Shown here: in pieces, positions 27,594 through 36,952 of the stretch
Position numbering within the stretch: the first letter of the stretch is position 1
Layout of the letters: each line of letters starts with the position of its first letter
Assembly (NCBI RefSeq): GCF_000512355.1
Contig: NZ_CP004006.1
Span: 1,355,001 to 1,419,000, forward strand
DNA from: Legionella oakridgensis ATCC 33761 = DSM 21215
GTDB taxonomy: Bacteria > Pseudomonadota > Gammaproteobacteria > Legionellales > Legionellaceae
DNA: 64,000 bases
Direction: 5' to 3'
Made by a program: the position numbers and the translations under genes
The notes under the pieces: generated by a model
The model's input: only the letters and a program-made list of their open reading frames with translations
Told to the model about the DNA's origin: nothing
The model's database searches: none

Positions 27594-29607
27594 TTATAAA
27601 CATTGGATAGTAAAAAAAGATTCTAGAAATATTTTTTGGCTTGGTCTGAATCGTAAAGATACGTCCGTTAATACCATTAATGATGAAGTGCTTGATGAAT
27701 TAAATGGTCTATTGCAAGAGGTAGCCCAGGAAAAAGATGCGAAAGGTTTAATTGTTCATTCCCTTAAGCAAAAAGGATTCATTGCTGGAGCGGATGTCAA
27801 TGAGTTTGCCAAGTTTGACAATCCGGCACGTGCCATTGATTTTTTGCGCAAAGGGCAAGCTGTATTTAACCGTATAGAATCTATGTCCATTCCAACGGTT
27901 GCAATTATTAATGGTTTTTGCATGGGAGGCGGCTTGGAATTGGCTTTGGCCTGTGATTATCGTCTGGCAACCGATGATAAAAGCACACGCTTGGGCTTGC
28001 CTGAAGTGTTACTTGGTATTCATCCTGGGTGGGGTGGAACCGTGCGTTTGCCCAGATTGATTGGTGGTTTCCACGCTTTATCAGAAGTTATTTTAACGGG
28101 CGCAACCTTGTCTTCTCATAAAGCAAAAAAATTAGGATTTGTTGATGATGTTACACCACTTCGGCAATTGGACCGCGCTGCGGTTTATTACGTAGAAAAT
28201 CGGCCGAAAAAACATAAACCTGCGTTTCTGCAATCCCTAAGCAATTATGCCTGGGCTCGAGTCTTGTTGGCTAAACTATTTCGCAAACAAGTTGCTAAAA
28301 AGGTACAAAAAGAGCACTATCCGGCGCCGTTTGCTGTTATTGATTTATGGGAGAAAGAAAGTAGTTTTGATGAAAGAGCTTATTTAAAAGAAGTGGATTC
28401 TATTGAGCAATTGATTACCGAAAATGAAACAGCAACCAATTTGATTCGCATTTTTCAATTGCGTGAACGGCTGAAGGGATTTGCGAAAAAAAGTAATTTT
28501 AAGGCCGAACATGTTCATGTTATTGGTGCCGGGGTCATGGGGGGGGATATTGCCGCATGGTGCGCTTTAAAGGGACTGCGCGTGACGCTTGAAGATAAGT
28601 CTTATGAATATATTGCCCCAGCTATCGGGAGAGCACGTAAGCTGTTTAATAAAAAATTACGTACGGCTAGAGAAATTCAGGCTGCAGCTGATCGTCTCAT
28701 TGCTGATCCAAACGGATATGGTGTTTTCCGGGCAGACGTTATCATTGAAGCGGTTTATGAAAATCTGGATGTAAAACAAACCATCATGAAAGCGGTGGAA
28801 GAGCGCGCAAAGCCGGATGCTATTATTGCGACTAACACGTCGAGTATTCCGTTGGATGAAATCAGTACAGTAATGAGCCATCCACATCGATTGGTTGGCA
28901 TTCACTTTTTTAATCCAGTGGCCAAAATGGATTTGGTTGAAGTGGTTAGCAGTTCCAAGACATCAAAAGAGATTGCACAAGATGCCTGTTCTTTTGTCGA
29001 TCAAATTAGTCGCTTGCCCTTACCTGTTAAATCCAGTCCGGGATTTTTAGTTAACCGGGTCCTGATGCCTTATTTAATGGAATGTGTGCAATTGCTTGAT
29101 GAGGGTTACCGTGCAGAACTTATTGATAAGGCAGCACAATCATTTGGTATGGTTATGGGGCCTGTTGAATTGGCTGATACGGTAGGTATGGATGTATGCC
29201 TTGCGGTTGCAGAAAATTTGACGGGTCATTTTGGTGGCAAGGTTCCTCAAAAATTGCAAGACATGGTTAAGGCAGGTAAATTAGGCCGAAAATCAGGGGA
29301 AGGTTTTTATCGATATAAAAATGGAAAACCAGTAAAACATCAAATAACCAGTCATGGTAATGAAAAGGAAATTGCCAATCGCTTGATTTTGCGTATGGTC
29401 AATGAGGCTGCGGCCTGTTTGCGCGAAGGAGTGGTGGTTGATGCCGACTTGCTGGATGCTGGCATGGTTTTTGGAACTGGGTTTGCGCCATTTCGAGGTG
29501 GCCCTATGCATTATGCCAAGCATTTCGGTCGAGATAAGCTCAATGAATTGTTTTCACAGCTTGAAACACAATATGGAGAGCGATTCAAGGCGGATACCGG
29601 ATTGTGA
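27586..29607 (+). CDS. fadB: Fatty-acid oxidation complex alpha subunit (enoyl-CoA hydratase / 3-hydroxyacyl-CoA dehydrogenase)
   Basis: A 673-residue bifunctional enzyme performing the two middle steps of beta-oxidation. The N-terminal crotonase domain has FIAGADVNEFAKF, GFCMGGGLELALACDYR and LGLPEVLLGIHPGWGGT with both catalytic glutamates. The NAD-binding part starts VHVIGAGVMGGDIAAW, with HFFNPVAKMDLVEVV and the C-terminal dehydrogenase repeats. The stop is followed by a hairpin terminator. It is shorter than E. coli FadB/FadJ (about 715-730), which is common in this family outside enterobacteria. Confidence 0.92.
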   Translation: MSNYKHWIVKKDSRNIFWLGLNRKDTSVNTINDEVLDELNGLLQEVAQEKDAKGLIVHSLKQKGFIAGADVNEFAKFDNPARAIDFLRKGQAVFNRIESMSIPTVAIINGFCMGGGLELALACDYRLATDDKSTRLGLPEVLLGIHPGWGGTVRLPRLIGGFHALSEVILTGATLSSHKAKKLGFVDDVTPLRQLDRAAVYYVENRPKKHKPAFLQSLSNYAWARVLLAKLFRKQVAKKVQKEHYPAPFAVIDLWEKESSFDERAYLKEVDSIEQLITENETATNLIRIFQLRERLKGFAKKSNFKAEHVHVIGAGVMGGDIAAWCALKGLRVTLEDKSYEYIAPAIGRARKLFNKKLRTAREIQAAADRLIADPNGYGVFRADVIIEAVYENLDVKQTIMKAVEERAKPDAIIATNTSSIPLDEISTVMSHPHRLVGIHFFNPVAKMDLVEVVSSSKTSKEIAQDACSFVDQISRLPLPVKSSPGFLVNRVLMPYLMECVQLLDEGYRAELIDKAAQSFGMVMGPVELADTVGMDVCLAVAENLTGHFGGKVPQKLQDMVKAGKLGRKSGEGFYRYKNGKPVKHQITSHGNEKEIANRLILRMVNEAAACLREGVVVDADLLDAGMVFGTGFAPFRGGPMHYAKHFGRDKLNELFSQLETQYGERFKADTGL

Positions 29608-29616
29608 TATTTTTTG

Positions 29617-29639
29617 AGGCTGCTTATAAAAGGCAGCCT
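29617..29639 (+). terminator. Hairpin terminator after the beta-oxidation operon
   Basis: AGGCTGC pairs with GCAGCCT around a 9-base loop, ten bases after the stop codon, followed by an AT-rich run including ATTTATTTTT. No strong uninterrupted U tract, so efficiency is uncertain. Confidence 0.65.
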
Positions 29640-29771
29640 GATTAATATTTATTTTTCCTATCGGTTCCAACAGGGAGATTGAGAGGAATGTTTTAAATAT
29701 TTCTATGGACTATCATCCCTTTGTTTGCCAAGGTTCGTCTGCTCTTTTACTGGAAGAGCAATGAGGAAATC

Positions 29772-30662
29772 ATGATGATGCGCAAGCTTTTGAAGTTTTG
29801 TCTTTTTTTACTGTATGCAAATCCTTTAATTGCTGCCATATACGTGTTGCCGCTGGATGGAAATGTGATAGGGAAGCTGCATTTTGTCCATCCGCAACCA
29901 GGCGAAACTTTAAGTGAGGTGGGGGTTCGTTTTGATATTGGTTTTGATGAAATGCGACGAGCGAATCCGCACGTTGATGAAGAGCAGCCATTATCACCAC
30001 ATCTTACCCTTCTAATTCCTTCACAGTTTGTTTTACCTGCTGCACCTCGACGGGGTCTCGTCATTAATTTGCCAGAATATCGCCTTTATTATTTTCCGGA
30101 AAATGATAATGTGGTCATTACATACCCCGTAGGCATTGGGCGCCAGGGATGGAATACTCCCGTTGGGGTAACACAAGTTATTGCCAAACAAAAAGATCCA
30201 GTATGGCGGCCGACAGCGAATTTGAAAGCTTACGCGAACGAACAGGGACAACTGCTGCCGGAAGAATTTCCTCCTGGACCGGTGAATCCGCTGGGGCGTT
30301 ATGTTCTGCGTCTGGGATGGCCAACCTACCTGATTCATGGCACTAATCATGCGGATGGTGTGGGGATGCGAGTAAGTGCAGGTTGTATTCGTATGTTGCC
30401 TGATGATATTGAGTATTTATATGAATTAGTTCAGGTTGGTACACCCGTGAGGGTCATAAATGAACCATTAAAACTTGGTGAATTAAATGGCATGCTTTAT
30501 TTGGAAGCGCATCCCGTATTAAAAGAAAAGTGCAGTACTGATTTACAAGGATTAGCAGAGCGTCTTTTTAGACATTTGAATAAAAATAGTTCTATCAATC
30601 AGAACGTTTTACATCAAGAACTTAAACGTCTTTCTGGTGTTCCTCGGAAAATATCAGTCTAA
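29772..30662 (+). CDS. L,D-transpeptidase (YkuD) with LysM-like N-terminus, secreted
   Basis: A 296-residue periplasmic ErfK/YbiS-type enzyme that cross-links peptidoglycan or attaches proteins to it. The signal peptide (RKLLKFCLFLLYANPLIA) is followed by a LysM-like stretch (HPQPGETLSEVGVRFDIGFD, MRRANP, LLIPSQFVLP). The catalytic YkuD domain has YLIHGTNHADGVGMRVSAGC with SAGCIRM (nucleophile cysteine). Three ATGs in a row open the gene after GAGGA; the first is taken. It stands alone after the beta-oxidation operon. Confidence 0.93.
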   Translation: MMMRKLLKFCLFLLYANPLIAAIYVLPLDGNVIGKLHFVHPQPGETLSEVGVRFDIGFDEMRRANPHVDEEQPLSPHLTLLIPSQFVLPAAPRRGLVINLPEYRLYYFPENDNVVITYPVGIGRQGWNTPVGVTQVIAKQKDPVWRPTANLKAYANEQGQLLPEEFPPGPVNPLGRYVLRLGWPTYLIHGTNHADGVGMRVSAGCIRMLPDDIEYLYELVQVGTPVRVINEPLKLGELNGMLYLEAHPVLKEKCSTDLQGLAERLFRHLNKNSSINQNVLHQELKRLSGVPRKISV

Positions 30663-30710
30663 AAGTTTAGGAGTTACACACTAGCAAAAGTTTTTCATGG
30701 TGTTTTTTAA

Positions 30711-30796
30711 TGTCATCTCCGCGAAGGCGGAGATCCATGTATGATTAAAAATTGAAGCTTTATTCGAAATGGATTTCTGCTTTCGTGGGAAAGACA
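30711..30796. repeat. Short palindromic repeat element (REP/MITE-like)
   Basis: TGTCATCTCCGCGAAGGCGG AGATCCAT at the left and, on the other strand at the right, TGTCTTTCCCACGAAAGCAG AAATCCAT form imperfect inverted arms of about 28 bases around an AT-rich centre. The left arm has the CCGCGAAGGCGG core seen in dispersed bacterial repeats of the GTCATTCCCGCGAAGGCGGG type. It lies between two genes that converge, and the right arm has decayed more. Confidence 0.6.
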
Positions 30797-30847
30797 CTCA
30801 TTATTAGATCATTATTTGCCCGTTTAGATGTTATTTTGTCAGTGTTT

Positions 30848-31746
30848 CTAAGGTTTGTAAATTGATTTTTTGTATAAAGGTCGTTGACAAATTGCATATA
30901 GTTTATGAGCGATGAGGACAATAATAACACTTGCGACAAGATCGATAGGGTAATGCCATCCTAAAAGAATGCAAGAAGTAAATAATAGTAAATTCACAAT
31001 GAGTAGTATTCCAAATGCAATAGGCCACGGGCGTAACAAATAGAGGCAGAACCATGCCCAAATTGCATGAAAAGATGGTGTTGCAATCATGCCTCCTTCT
31101 AGTGTTGTTGGCTGTATATAGCTGTGAATTTGTTGAAATTTAAGTCCGGTTGCTCTTTGGGCTTCAAAAAATAAAGGACTGTCAATGACACTGGCTGGTG
31201 CCGTCGTAGGAAAAAAATAGTAAAAAGTGTATCCAATAAGCGCGCTTGAGAACAATAAAAAATAATATTCACGCATTAATTGAAAACGTTTTGCCGCAAT
31301 CACCAGAATGGGAATGAAGTTTAATTGATAGTCCAGGGTTCGATAAGAATACATTAACAGGGTATTGATGTTAGGATGTTCACGAGTCCAACGGACAATG
31401 CCTTCCATATTAATATATAGCGAGGATTCAAATTTTAAAATATATTTGTCGATTGGTGGGAAAGGGGTATATTGAATTGCATTACATGCAAAAAGCAGGA
31501 TCATAACGACGGTGTAATAGTAAATGGCTTCTTTTATCATTAAGGTTAGATTACCGGAACGACCATACTGCAAGATTGCCCCTGAATAAGTGAGCAATAA
31601 AAAAAGCGCGATAGTTAAAAATATCGGTGGAATATAATTATTACCCGGGTATTGGTAAAAAAGTAATTGATGGCCATGACTATAATAGCAAAGCCACACA
31701 ACCCTGCGCCCGAAGAAATGATACATGTTGTTTTCAGAGTACGCAT
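30848..31746 (-). pseudogene. PAP2-superfamily membrane phosphatase, one frameshift near start
   Basis: An integral membrane protein of the PAP2_3 (Aur1/Ipt1-like) type that acts on phospholipid or lipid-phosphate headgroups. Catalytic motifs are GGMIATPSFHA (C2) and LLGWHYPIDLVAS (C3), with about six hydrophobic segments. The main frame lacks a proper N-terminus. From the ATG at 31746 (MRTLKTTCIISSGAGLCGFA) one base added to the A6 run at 31657-31662 joins NYFFYQYPGNNYIPPIF and gives 299 residues. It is 16 bases downstream of the CsrA-like gene on the same strand. Confidence 0.82.
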
Positions 31747-31762
31747 GTTTTTTGGGTATTAA

Positions 31763-31957
31763 TCATTCACTAGCCGCTTGTTCTTTCTGTTTGATTGCAT
31801 GATAGATTTCTTCTCGATGAACATTAATTGACCTGGGAGCATTGATGCCAAATTTAATGTTGCCATGCTCCTGGGTTTTAAAAGCGATGATTTGAACAAT
31901 GTTGCCGTTAATATCAATAATTAATGGTTCTTCGAAGGGGACAGTTACAATATGCAT
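31763..31957 (-). CDS. CsrA-family RNA-binding regulator, divergent paralogue
   Basis: A 64-residue CsrA/RsmA-like protein, upstream of and co-directional with the PAP2 gene. The C-terminal half is well conserved (FGINAPRSINVHREEIYHAI, keeping the RNA-contacting arginine of HREE). The N-terminal strand is MHIVTVPFEEPLIID rather than the usual MLILTRRVGE, so the conserved arginines there are missing. It is therefore probably a specialised paralogue with altered RNA preference, not the global CsrA. AGAGG precedes the ATG. Confidence 0.88.
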   Translation of the reverse strand: MHIVTVPFEEPLIIDINGNIVQIIAFKTQEHGNIKFGINAPRSINVHREEIYHAIKQKEQAASE

Positions 31958-32079
31958 AAAAAACCTCTTTATTTTTTAACGTGTTATAACTTATTCATCT
32001 AGTAAATGCAATCTGACAAAAGAGGGAAATAGAAAAAAAACGGCGAAACTTTTAGTTTACTCAAAATTAAAGCAAAAAA

Positions 32080-32108
32080 TTGCTCAGTACGTATAAATAG
32101 GTTATGAT
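32080..32108 (+). promoter_or_regulatory. Sigma-70-type promoter for the rpsF operon
   Basis: TTGCTC and TATGAT are separated by exactly 17 bases, and the rpsF start codon lies about 70 bases further on. It is the best -35/-10 pair in the gap. The leader between it and rpsF could carry the S6:S18 autoregulatory site, which I cannot confirm. Confidence 0.65.
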
Positions 32109-32180
32109 TAACCGCTTTTTTTAAAACCTTGTCTTACTCGGATTTAATTCGGGAAGACTGTAATCCAAAAGGAGAAACTC

Positions 32181-32519
32181 ATGAGACATTATGAAATTGT
32201 CTTTCTAGTGCATCCCGATCAAAGTGAACAAGTGCCCGGTATGGTTGAACGTTATGAAGGCATTATCACCAAAAATGAGGGAAAAATTCATCGTAAAGAA
32301 GATTGGGGTCGTAGACAATTAGCTTATCCCATTAATGATGTTCATAAAGCTCACTATATTTTGATGAACATTGAATGTAATCAAGCCGCTCTGGATGAAT
32401 TAAAAACTGCATTCAAATTCAATGATGCAATATTAAGATATCTGGTTGTTAAGCAAAAACATGCAATTACTACAGAATCCGTTATGATGAAAAAAGAAAA
32501 AGAAAGCCGAGCAGCTTAA
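32181..32519 (+). CDS. rpsF: 30S ribosomal protein S6
   Basis: 112 residues, beginning [20 protein letters not shown] and containing [29 protein letters not shown] and the [11 protein letters not shown] block typical of S6. The C-terminus is lysine/glutamate rich. AGGAGAAA lies just upstream. First gene of the S6-S18-DUF2232-L9 operon, the usual gammaproteobacterial order without priB. Confidence 0.98.
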   Translation: MRHYEIVFLVHPDQSEQVPGMVERYEGIITKNEGKIHRKEDWGRRQLAYPINDVHKAHYILMNIECNQAALDELKTAFKFNDAILRYLVVKQKHAITTESVMMKKEKESRAA

Positions 32520-32532
32520 GGAGAACATGATA

Positions 32533-32760
32533 ATGTCAGCTTATTTTCGTCGCAAAAAAATGAACCGATTTGCTGCCGAAGGCGCAGAAGGTATTGATTA
32601 TAAAGATATTAATCTATTAAAAAATTACATTACCGAAACGGGTAAAATCGTACCAAGTCGAATTACTGGCGTGCAAACTCGTTTTCAACGGCAATTGGCT
32701 AAAGCCATAAAGCATGCAAGATTTCTTGCACTTTTGCCTTATTGTGATCGACATCAGTAA
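32533..32760 (+). CDS. rpsR: 30S ribosomal protein S18
   Basis: 75 residues starting [13 protein letters not shown], then [26 protein letters not shown] and the invariant [19 protein letters not shown]. An ATG two codons earlier (32527) sits only three bases from AAGGAG, so the second ATG is preferred. S18 pairs with S6 on the 30S platform. Confidence 0.97.
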   Translation: MSAYFRRKKMNRFAAEGAEGIDYKDINLLKNYITETGKIVPSRITGVQTRFQRQLAKAIKHARFLALLPYCDRHQ

Positions 32761-32777
32761 AAATAACCAGGTTGAGC

Positions 32778-33671
32778 ATGTTTATGCGTAATCAGGCTAA
32801 GTTTTTGTTGGAAAACCCTTGGCATGCAATATTATGTGCTGTTGTATTAGCGTTGCTGCCTTATACTTCTTGGCTGTCCGTAGCATTGATTGCTTTGGTG
32901 ACTTTGCGAAAGGGCAGCCGAGAAGGTGGGGTGCTGTTAGCCGCTGTTTTGTTGGCTCATTTCGCTTTTTCGTTGACAACATTAACGGCCAAGCTGGCCA
33001 TCATTAATACATTGCTTGTTTTTATGCCATGTTATCTAGCAGCTATTCTGTTACGTATAACCGCCAGTTGGCGGGCTGTAGCAGGAGGTTTTTTTCTGCA
33101 AGTAACCATTGCCATGATGCTGTTGCAAGCGATGCTGCCTGATTTCAGTATGACACAATTTCTTTATTTCAAGACTGCTTTACGAGATTTACAATACGAT
33201 AATACCTTATTGGAATTTGTAAATGGTAATCATGGTATAAAGGATTTAACGCTGGCGAATTACTTGCTTGGTATTCAAGCTGCGGGAATTGTTCTTTCTG
33301 CAGCTTTGTCATTGATGCTTGCTCGCTCTTTGCAATCTCAGCTTTATTATCCTGGCGGTTTTAGAAAAGAGATGCTTGATTTCAGGGGTGAAAAATTAGG
33401 ATTGTTTTTACTGGTAATCATGATGATTGCTGCAAGTCATGACAATGTTCTTGCCATGACTATTTTGCCGGTATTAATAGTTTATTTTTTACTTTCAGGA
33501 TTAAGCTTGGGCTTTAATCTATTTGCTAAAAAAAGGCCATTGGGCTCTTTTTTATTGTTGATTGCACCATTGTTACTCATACCGTTGGTGATGTTACCAG
33601 TGTATGTGGTTGTGGGTTCATTGGATAGTTTATTTAATTTTAGATTATATCTGCCTAGATCGTATTCTTAG
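32778..33671 (+). CDS. DUF2232-type multi-pass membrane protein
   Basis: A 297-residue inner-membrane protein with about eight hydrophobic segments (AILCAVVLALLPYTSWLSVA, GVLLAAVLLAHFAFSLTTL, GLFLLVIMMIAAS, SFLLLIAPLLLIPLVMLP among them). Its place between rpsR and rplI matches the DUF2232 membrane protein found there in many gammaproteobacteria. Function unknown. The ATG at 32778 is chosen; a TTG two codons earlier is possible. Confidence 0.8.
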   Translation: MFMRNQAKFLLENPWHAILCAVVLALLPYTSWLSVALIALVTLRKGSREGGVLLAAVLLAHFAFSLTTLTAKLAIINTLLVFMPCYLAAILLRITASWRAVAGGFFLQVTIAMMLLQAMLPDFSMTQFLYFKTALRDLQYDNTLLEFVNGNHGIKDLTLANYLLGIQAAGIVLSAALSLMLARSLQSQLYYPGGFRKEMLDFRGEKLGLFLLVIMMIAASHDNVLAMTILPVLIVYFLLSGLSLGFNLFAKKRPLGSFLLLIAPLLLIPLVMLPVYVVVGSLDSLFNFRLYLPRSYS

Positions 33672-33715
33672 AAAAACGATGGTACGTGCGGATGTAAAAT
33701 ATGAAGGGGGTTAAG

Positions 33716-34165
33716 ATGGAAGTTATTTTGTTGGAAAAAGTGAGAAATTTGGGAAATCTGGGTGATAAAGTGTCCGTTAAGGCCGGATATGGCAGGAACT
33801 TTTTGATTCCACAAAATAAGGCTGTATTTGCAACAGCAAAAAATGTTGAATTATTTGAGCAACGACGTGCTGAATTGGAGAAAAAAGCACAACAAACATT
33901 AGCTACTGCAGAACAACGGGCTGCCAAGTTAAATGATATTACCGTCGTTATCTCCGCTCAAGCGAGTGATGAAGGTAAATTATATGGCTCAGTTGGTGTG
34001 CATGAAATTAAGGATGCTTTGGTTAAGCGCTCTATTGACGTTCATAAGCGCGAGATTATTATGCCGGAAGGGCCTTTACATTCAATAGGTGAGTATACCG
34101 TTGAAATTCATTTACATAGTGACGTCATTGCAAATTTAAAAGTGGAAGTCACTCAGGCTAAATAA
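33716..34165 (+). CDS. rplI: 50S ribosomal protein L9
   Basis: 149 residues: [40 protein letters not shown], the long connecting helix, then the C-terminal rRNA-binding domain ([35 protein letters not shown]). AAGGGGG precedes the ATG at 33716; an in-frame ATG 15 bases earlier is part of the leader. Last gene of the operon, followed by hairpins. Confidence 0.98.
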   Translation: MEVILLEKVRNLGNLGDKVSVKAGYGRNFLIPQNKAVFATAKNVELFEQRRAELEKKAQQTLATAEQRAAKLNDITVVISAQASDEGKLYGSVGVHEIKDALVKRSIDVHKREIIMPEGPLHSIGEYTVEIHLHSDVIANLKVEVTQAK

Positions 34166-34174
34166 TGCCTTATT

Positions 34175-34203
34175 CCTAACTACCATCAAAGATGGTAGTT
34201 AGG
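34175..34203 (+). terminator. Strong hairpin after rplI
   Basis: CCTAACTACCATC pairs perfectly with GATGGTAGTTAGG over a 3-base loop, nine bases after the rplI stop. A short T-poor tail follows, so it may act together with the next hairpin. Confidence 0.75.
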
Positions 34204-34265
34204 ATCTTGATGCTCATTTGAATTTTTCAAGGGTAAACTTTTTTAGTCTCTATGTTTGATTTTTA

Positions 34266-34289
34266 AGGGTTTTAAATATTTAAAACCCT
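34266..34289. terminator. Bidirectional terminator between rplI and the 722-residue orphan
   Basis: The 24-base perfect palindrome AGGGTTTTAAATATTTAAAA CCCT is followed by CTTTTCTG on the plus strand and by TTAAAAATC on the minus strand. It lies between two converging transcription units and ends 20 bases from the orphan gene's stop. Confidence 0.7.
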
Positions 34290-34309
34290 CTTTTCTGAAA
34301 CATTGTTAT

Positions 34310-36478
34310 CTATATCAGATACTCGACAGCGACGGCCCCAGCAGCAACTGCAATATGAGTTTTGTTTTCCCAAAGGAAACTTCCAACGCTACTCAGTAAT
34401 TGAGCGATCCCCCTAGATGGTTCAACCGGTGGTGGCGATACTATGGCTATTCTACGTTCTTTTTGACGGCGTGCAAGAAAAGGACAACCGGTTACAAAAT
34501 CTTGGGTGGAAAGTCGTTTATGAATGTTTTCTGGTGTGACTGCAGGAACGCTGGCTTTGGGTCGATGACTTGCTGCCCCATGCAGTTCAACGATCAACGA
34601 TGGCGATAAATGTTCCATAAGAGGAATAACACCGGCATTGAGGCCGTGAGAATGTTCTGCTTCAACAGAAGTATGTCGGGAGCTTTGTAAATGATTTCCT
34701 ATTTTGTATAAGGCTTTCAGAATGGTTTGAAGCTTTTCTTGATCATCCCGGCTCATTTCGGTCACGACGTCTTGAGTCGATTTTCCTGGAAAACCAAATA
34801 AACAGCTTATCCTTGCTAGTTGGTCAAGTCCTAAGCCTTCACGTAATGCAGCAACCAACTCTTGGCAATAACTGTATTGTAAACCTAAGGCTAATTTGGG
34901 AGCATCAGGGTTTTTACCTTGAACACCGATTGTTCTGGCTAATTCCATTAATTGACGAACCAATGCTCCCGCTCGAGCTTCATTTTCCAATACATTAAGG
35001 CATAGCTTATATAAGTCGCTGGCTTCTATTGGTGCTTCAGACTCCAGTGCCCTGGCCAGTAATTGCTCTAATATCATTTGTTCAGCAACCAAACCTGCTG
35101 CAGATAAAACAGCGCTTACATGAACGCCAGTATTGAAAGAAGGGGTTGCCAATTCACCGTTCAGTCTCCTATCAATCATGGAGGGCGTTGGTTCAACTAA
35201 CGGTGCATCATCGTAAGATTTAAATAAGGAAGCACCATCATGATCTTTTAAGTCAAACGCATAAGCAATGGCTTTAAGATTATTGCAACATACATGGCTT
35301 GAATTCGTAAAGCGAATTGGTAATGCTGCTCGTTCGCTTCTGGGACGGCTGACGTGCAAAGGTTCTACAATTTCATTGAGCAATGCCCCTGTCAGTAAAT
35401 CATCAATGACATCCGGTTCGCTTGCAAATTTTTCTGTCAGTCGTTTTTTCATAACAAACAAAGCATTGTCTAACAATGGACGTGGATCAAATTCATATTT
35501 TTGAAGATAATCAAAAATAGCGTACATGGCATTAAATGCTTGATTTTGAACAAATAACCCCAAGCCAGAAGTGTTACTTAAACGCCCTGCCTGTAAAATA
35601 GCTTGTTGAGCTTTAGTACGTTCATAAAATCCACCTTTGGAGATGGCGGTTACCCGTATGATGTCTTCAGTAATATCCTGCGGCAAAATTTCACCCGTTG
35701 CTTCGTGAATGATCCAGCCTAACGGCGCTGGGGTACTTTCTGCACCGCTGAATTTTACTTGAATAGCCAATCCATTGGTTTCTTTGGTGTATGTTTTTTT
35801 ATCATCGGTGATGATATTCAAGGTCGAAATGTCGGCTGCCGTCAATATCGTATCTTCCAGGTGAAGTGTATTGTCTTCTTCAAGACGAGGACGACGTGTT
35901 CGAAGCATTCCATCCAGTAATGATCGTTGTTCCGATGTGATTCCAGCAGGACACGTTACGTATTTAAAACCTTGATTTTTCAATTCAAATTGCATGCCAC
36001 GGCCAACATTCCAAACGGGTGCATGCAGAATGTCCCAGACGCCTTGTTCCCCATAATAACCTTTGGAATTGGTATGAATCAAAGGCTGTGCCCTGGTATT
36101 TAATACTTTACCTTGTCCTAAGGTACAATGGGCATTGTGTTCATACGCTTGCGTTGTAGTAACGGTAGCATGAATTGGTCGGCCACCCATTTTTTCTCGG
36201 AAAAACAAACCAATTTCGTCGCTTCCTTCGGCTGGTCGCTCAACTGGATTGGTTGCATAGTCAATTCTTGCAATCTGTTGCAGCAGACCCGCTCGTTTGC
36301 CATGAGACAAATGATTACGAATCACCAATGCCCCAAGATTGCTAAAACGCTCGACAAATGCTTGAAATGGCGATAGTGAAACATCTGGATCGATGTATTG
36401 ATTGGTAGAAGTAAATGAATCTTCGGTAAAACGCAGCCCGGTGTATTGTAAGACATAACCTGTTTCTGTTAACGGCAT
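34310..36478 (-). CDS. 722-residue orphan protein, effector candidate
   Basis: I do not recognise the family. There is no signal peptide. The N-terminal half (LQYTGLRFTEDSFTSTNQYI, ALVIRNHLSHGKRAGLLQQI) looks like a globular domain; the middle is helical, with many leucines and arginines. A proline-rich linker (IVSPPPVEPSRG) precedes a C-terminal hydrophobic helix (THIAVAAGAVAVEYLI) that could insert into a membrane. Size, lack of export signal, tail helix and solitary transcription suit a Dot/Icm-type effector, but that is inference. Base composition is like its neighbours. Confidence 0.7.
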   Translation of the reverse strand: MPLTETGYVLQYTGLRFTEDSFTSTNQYIDPDVSLSPFQAFVERFSNLGALVIRNHLSHGKRAGLLQQIARIDYATNPVERPAEGSDEIGLFFREKMGGRPIHATVTTTQAYEHNAHCTLGQGKVLNTRAQPLIHTNSKGYYGEQGVWDILHAPVWNVGRGMQFELKNQGFKYVTCPAGITSEQRSLLDGMLRTRRPRLEEDNTLHLEDTILTAADISTLNIITDDKKTYTKETNGLAIQVKFSGAESTPAPLGWIIHEATGEILPQDITEDIIRVTAISKGGFYERTKAQQAILQAGRLSNTSGLGLFVQNQAFNAMYAIFDYLQKYEFDPRPLLDNALFVMKKRLTEKFASEPDVIDDLLTGALLNEIVEPLHVSRPRSERAALPIRFTNSSHVCCNNLKAIAYAFDLKDHDGASLFKSYDDAPLVEPTPSMIDRRLNGELATPSFNTGVHVSAVLSAAGLVAEQMILEQLLARALESEAPIEASDLYKLCLNVLENEARAGALVRQLMELARTIGVQGKNPDAPKLALGLQYSYCQELVAALREGLGLDQLARISCLFGFPGKSTQDVVTEMSRDDQEKLQTILKALYKIGNHLQSSRHTSVEAEHSHGLNAGVIPLMEHLSPSLIVELHGAASHRPKASVPAVTPENIHKRLSTQDFVTGCPFLARRQKERRIAIVSPPPVEPSRGIAQLLSSVGSFLWENKTHIAVAAGAVAVEYLI

Positions 36479-36638
36479 AGGAAACTCCAGATAAAGCGGC
36501 GTTCCCTCACCACGGCATTTTAGACTTGTGTAAGATAAGACTGCTAATAATATTGGTTGGTCATTTTATAAAATTTAAGAACAAGTATCAAACAAAAAGT
36601 ATTTATTTTAAATAATTTTGGATTAAAGACAATAACGT

Positions 36639-36952
36639 CTAATATGTTTCCAAACGAATGATGGCATACGCTGGTTCTTCATAAGGATGTGCTTCTTTTA
36701 ATGTTTGTACAGCCAAGTGAATTAATTCAGCAGAACAAAGCATTTCAACTTTGTATTCATTAACAAACGTTAACTCTCCTAATTCACCAATGGCGGGATT
36801 AGCTCCTGCAAGCGGACGAAATTGGCCTTGGCCTAGTGTTTGCCAGCAAGTCTCACCGTAGTCTCCTTGCCTGCCTGCGCCAATACTAAATAAGGCATGC
36901 TTTACTGCATCAAGATGGCTTTCAGGTACATAAAAATAAGTTGGTATTGCAT
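36639..36952 (-). pseudogene. Nif3-associated CutA-like domain protein, one frameshift
   Basis: A small protein matching the stand-alone form of the YqfO/NIF3 insert domain (a CutA-like trimeric fold). The signature is HLDAVKHALFSIGAGRQGDY, CWQTLGQGQFRPLAGANPAI, YKVEMLCSAELIHLAVQTL and AHPYEEPAYAII. The normal start, MQYQLIFYVPESHLDAVK, appears if one base is added to the A5 run at 36932-36936. The ATG at 36952 then overlaps the stop of the upstream peroxiredoxin-like gene as TAATG, and the protein has 104 residues. Confidence 0.85.

Noticed and set aside
27286..27603. Minus-strand frames rich in His and Pro at the fadI 3' end
   Set aside because: Antisense shadows of the glycine/alanine-rich thiolase C-terminus.
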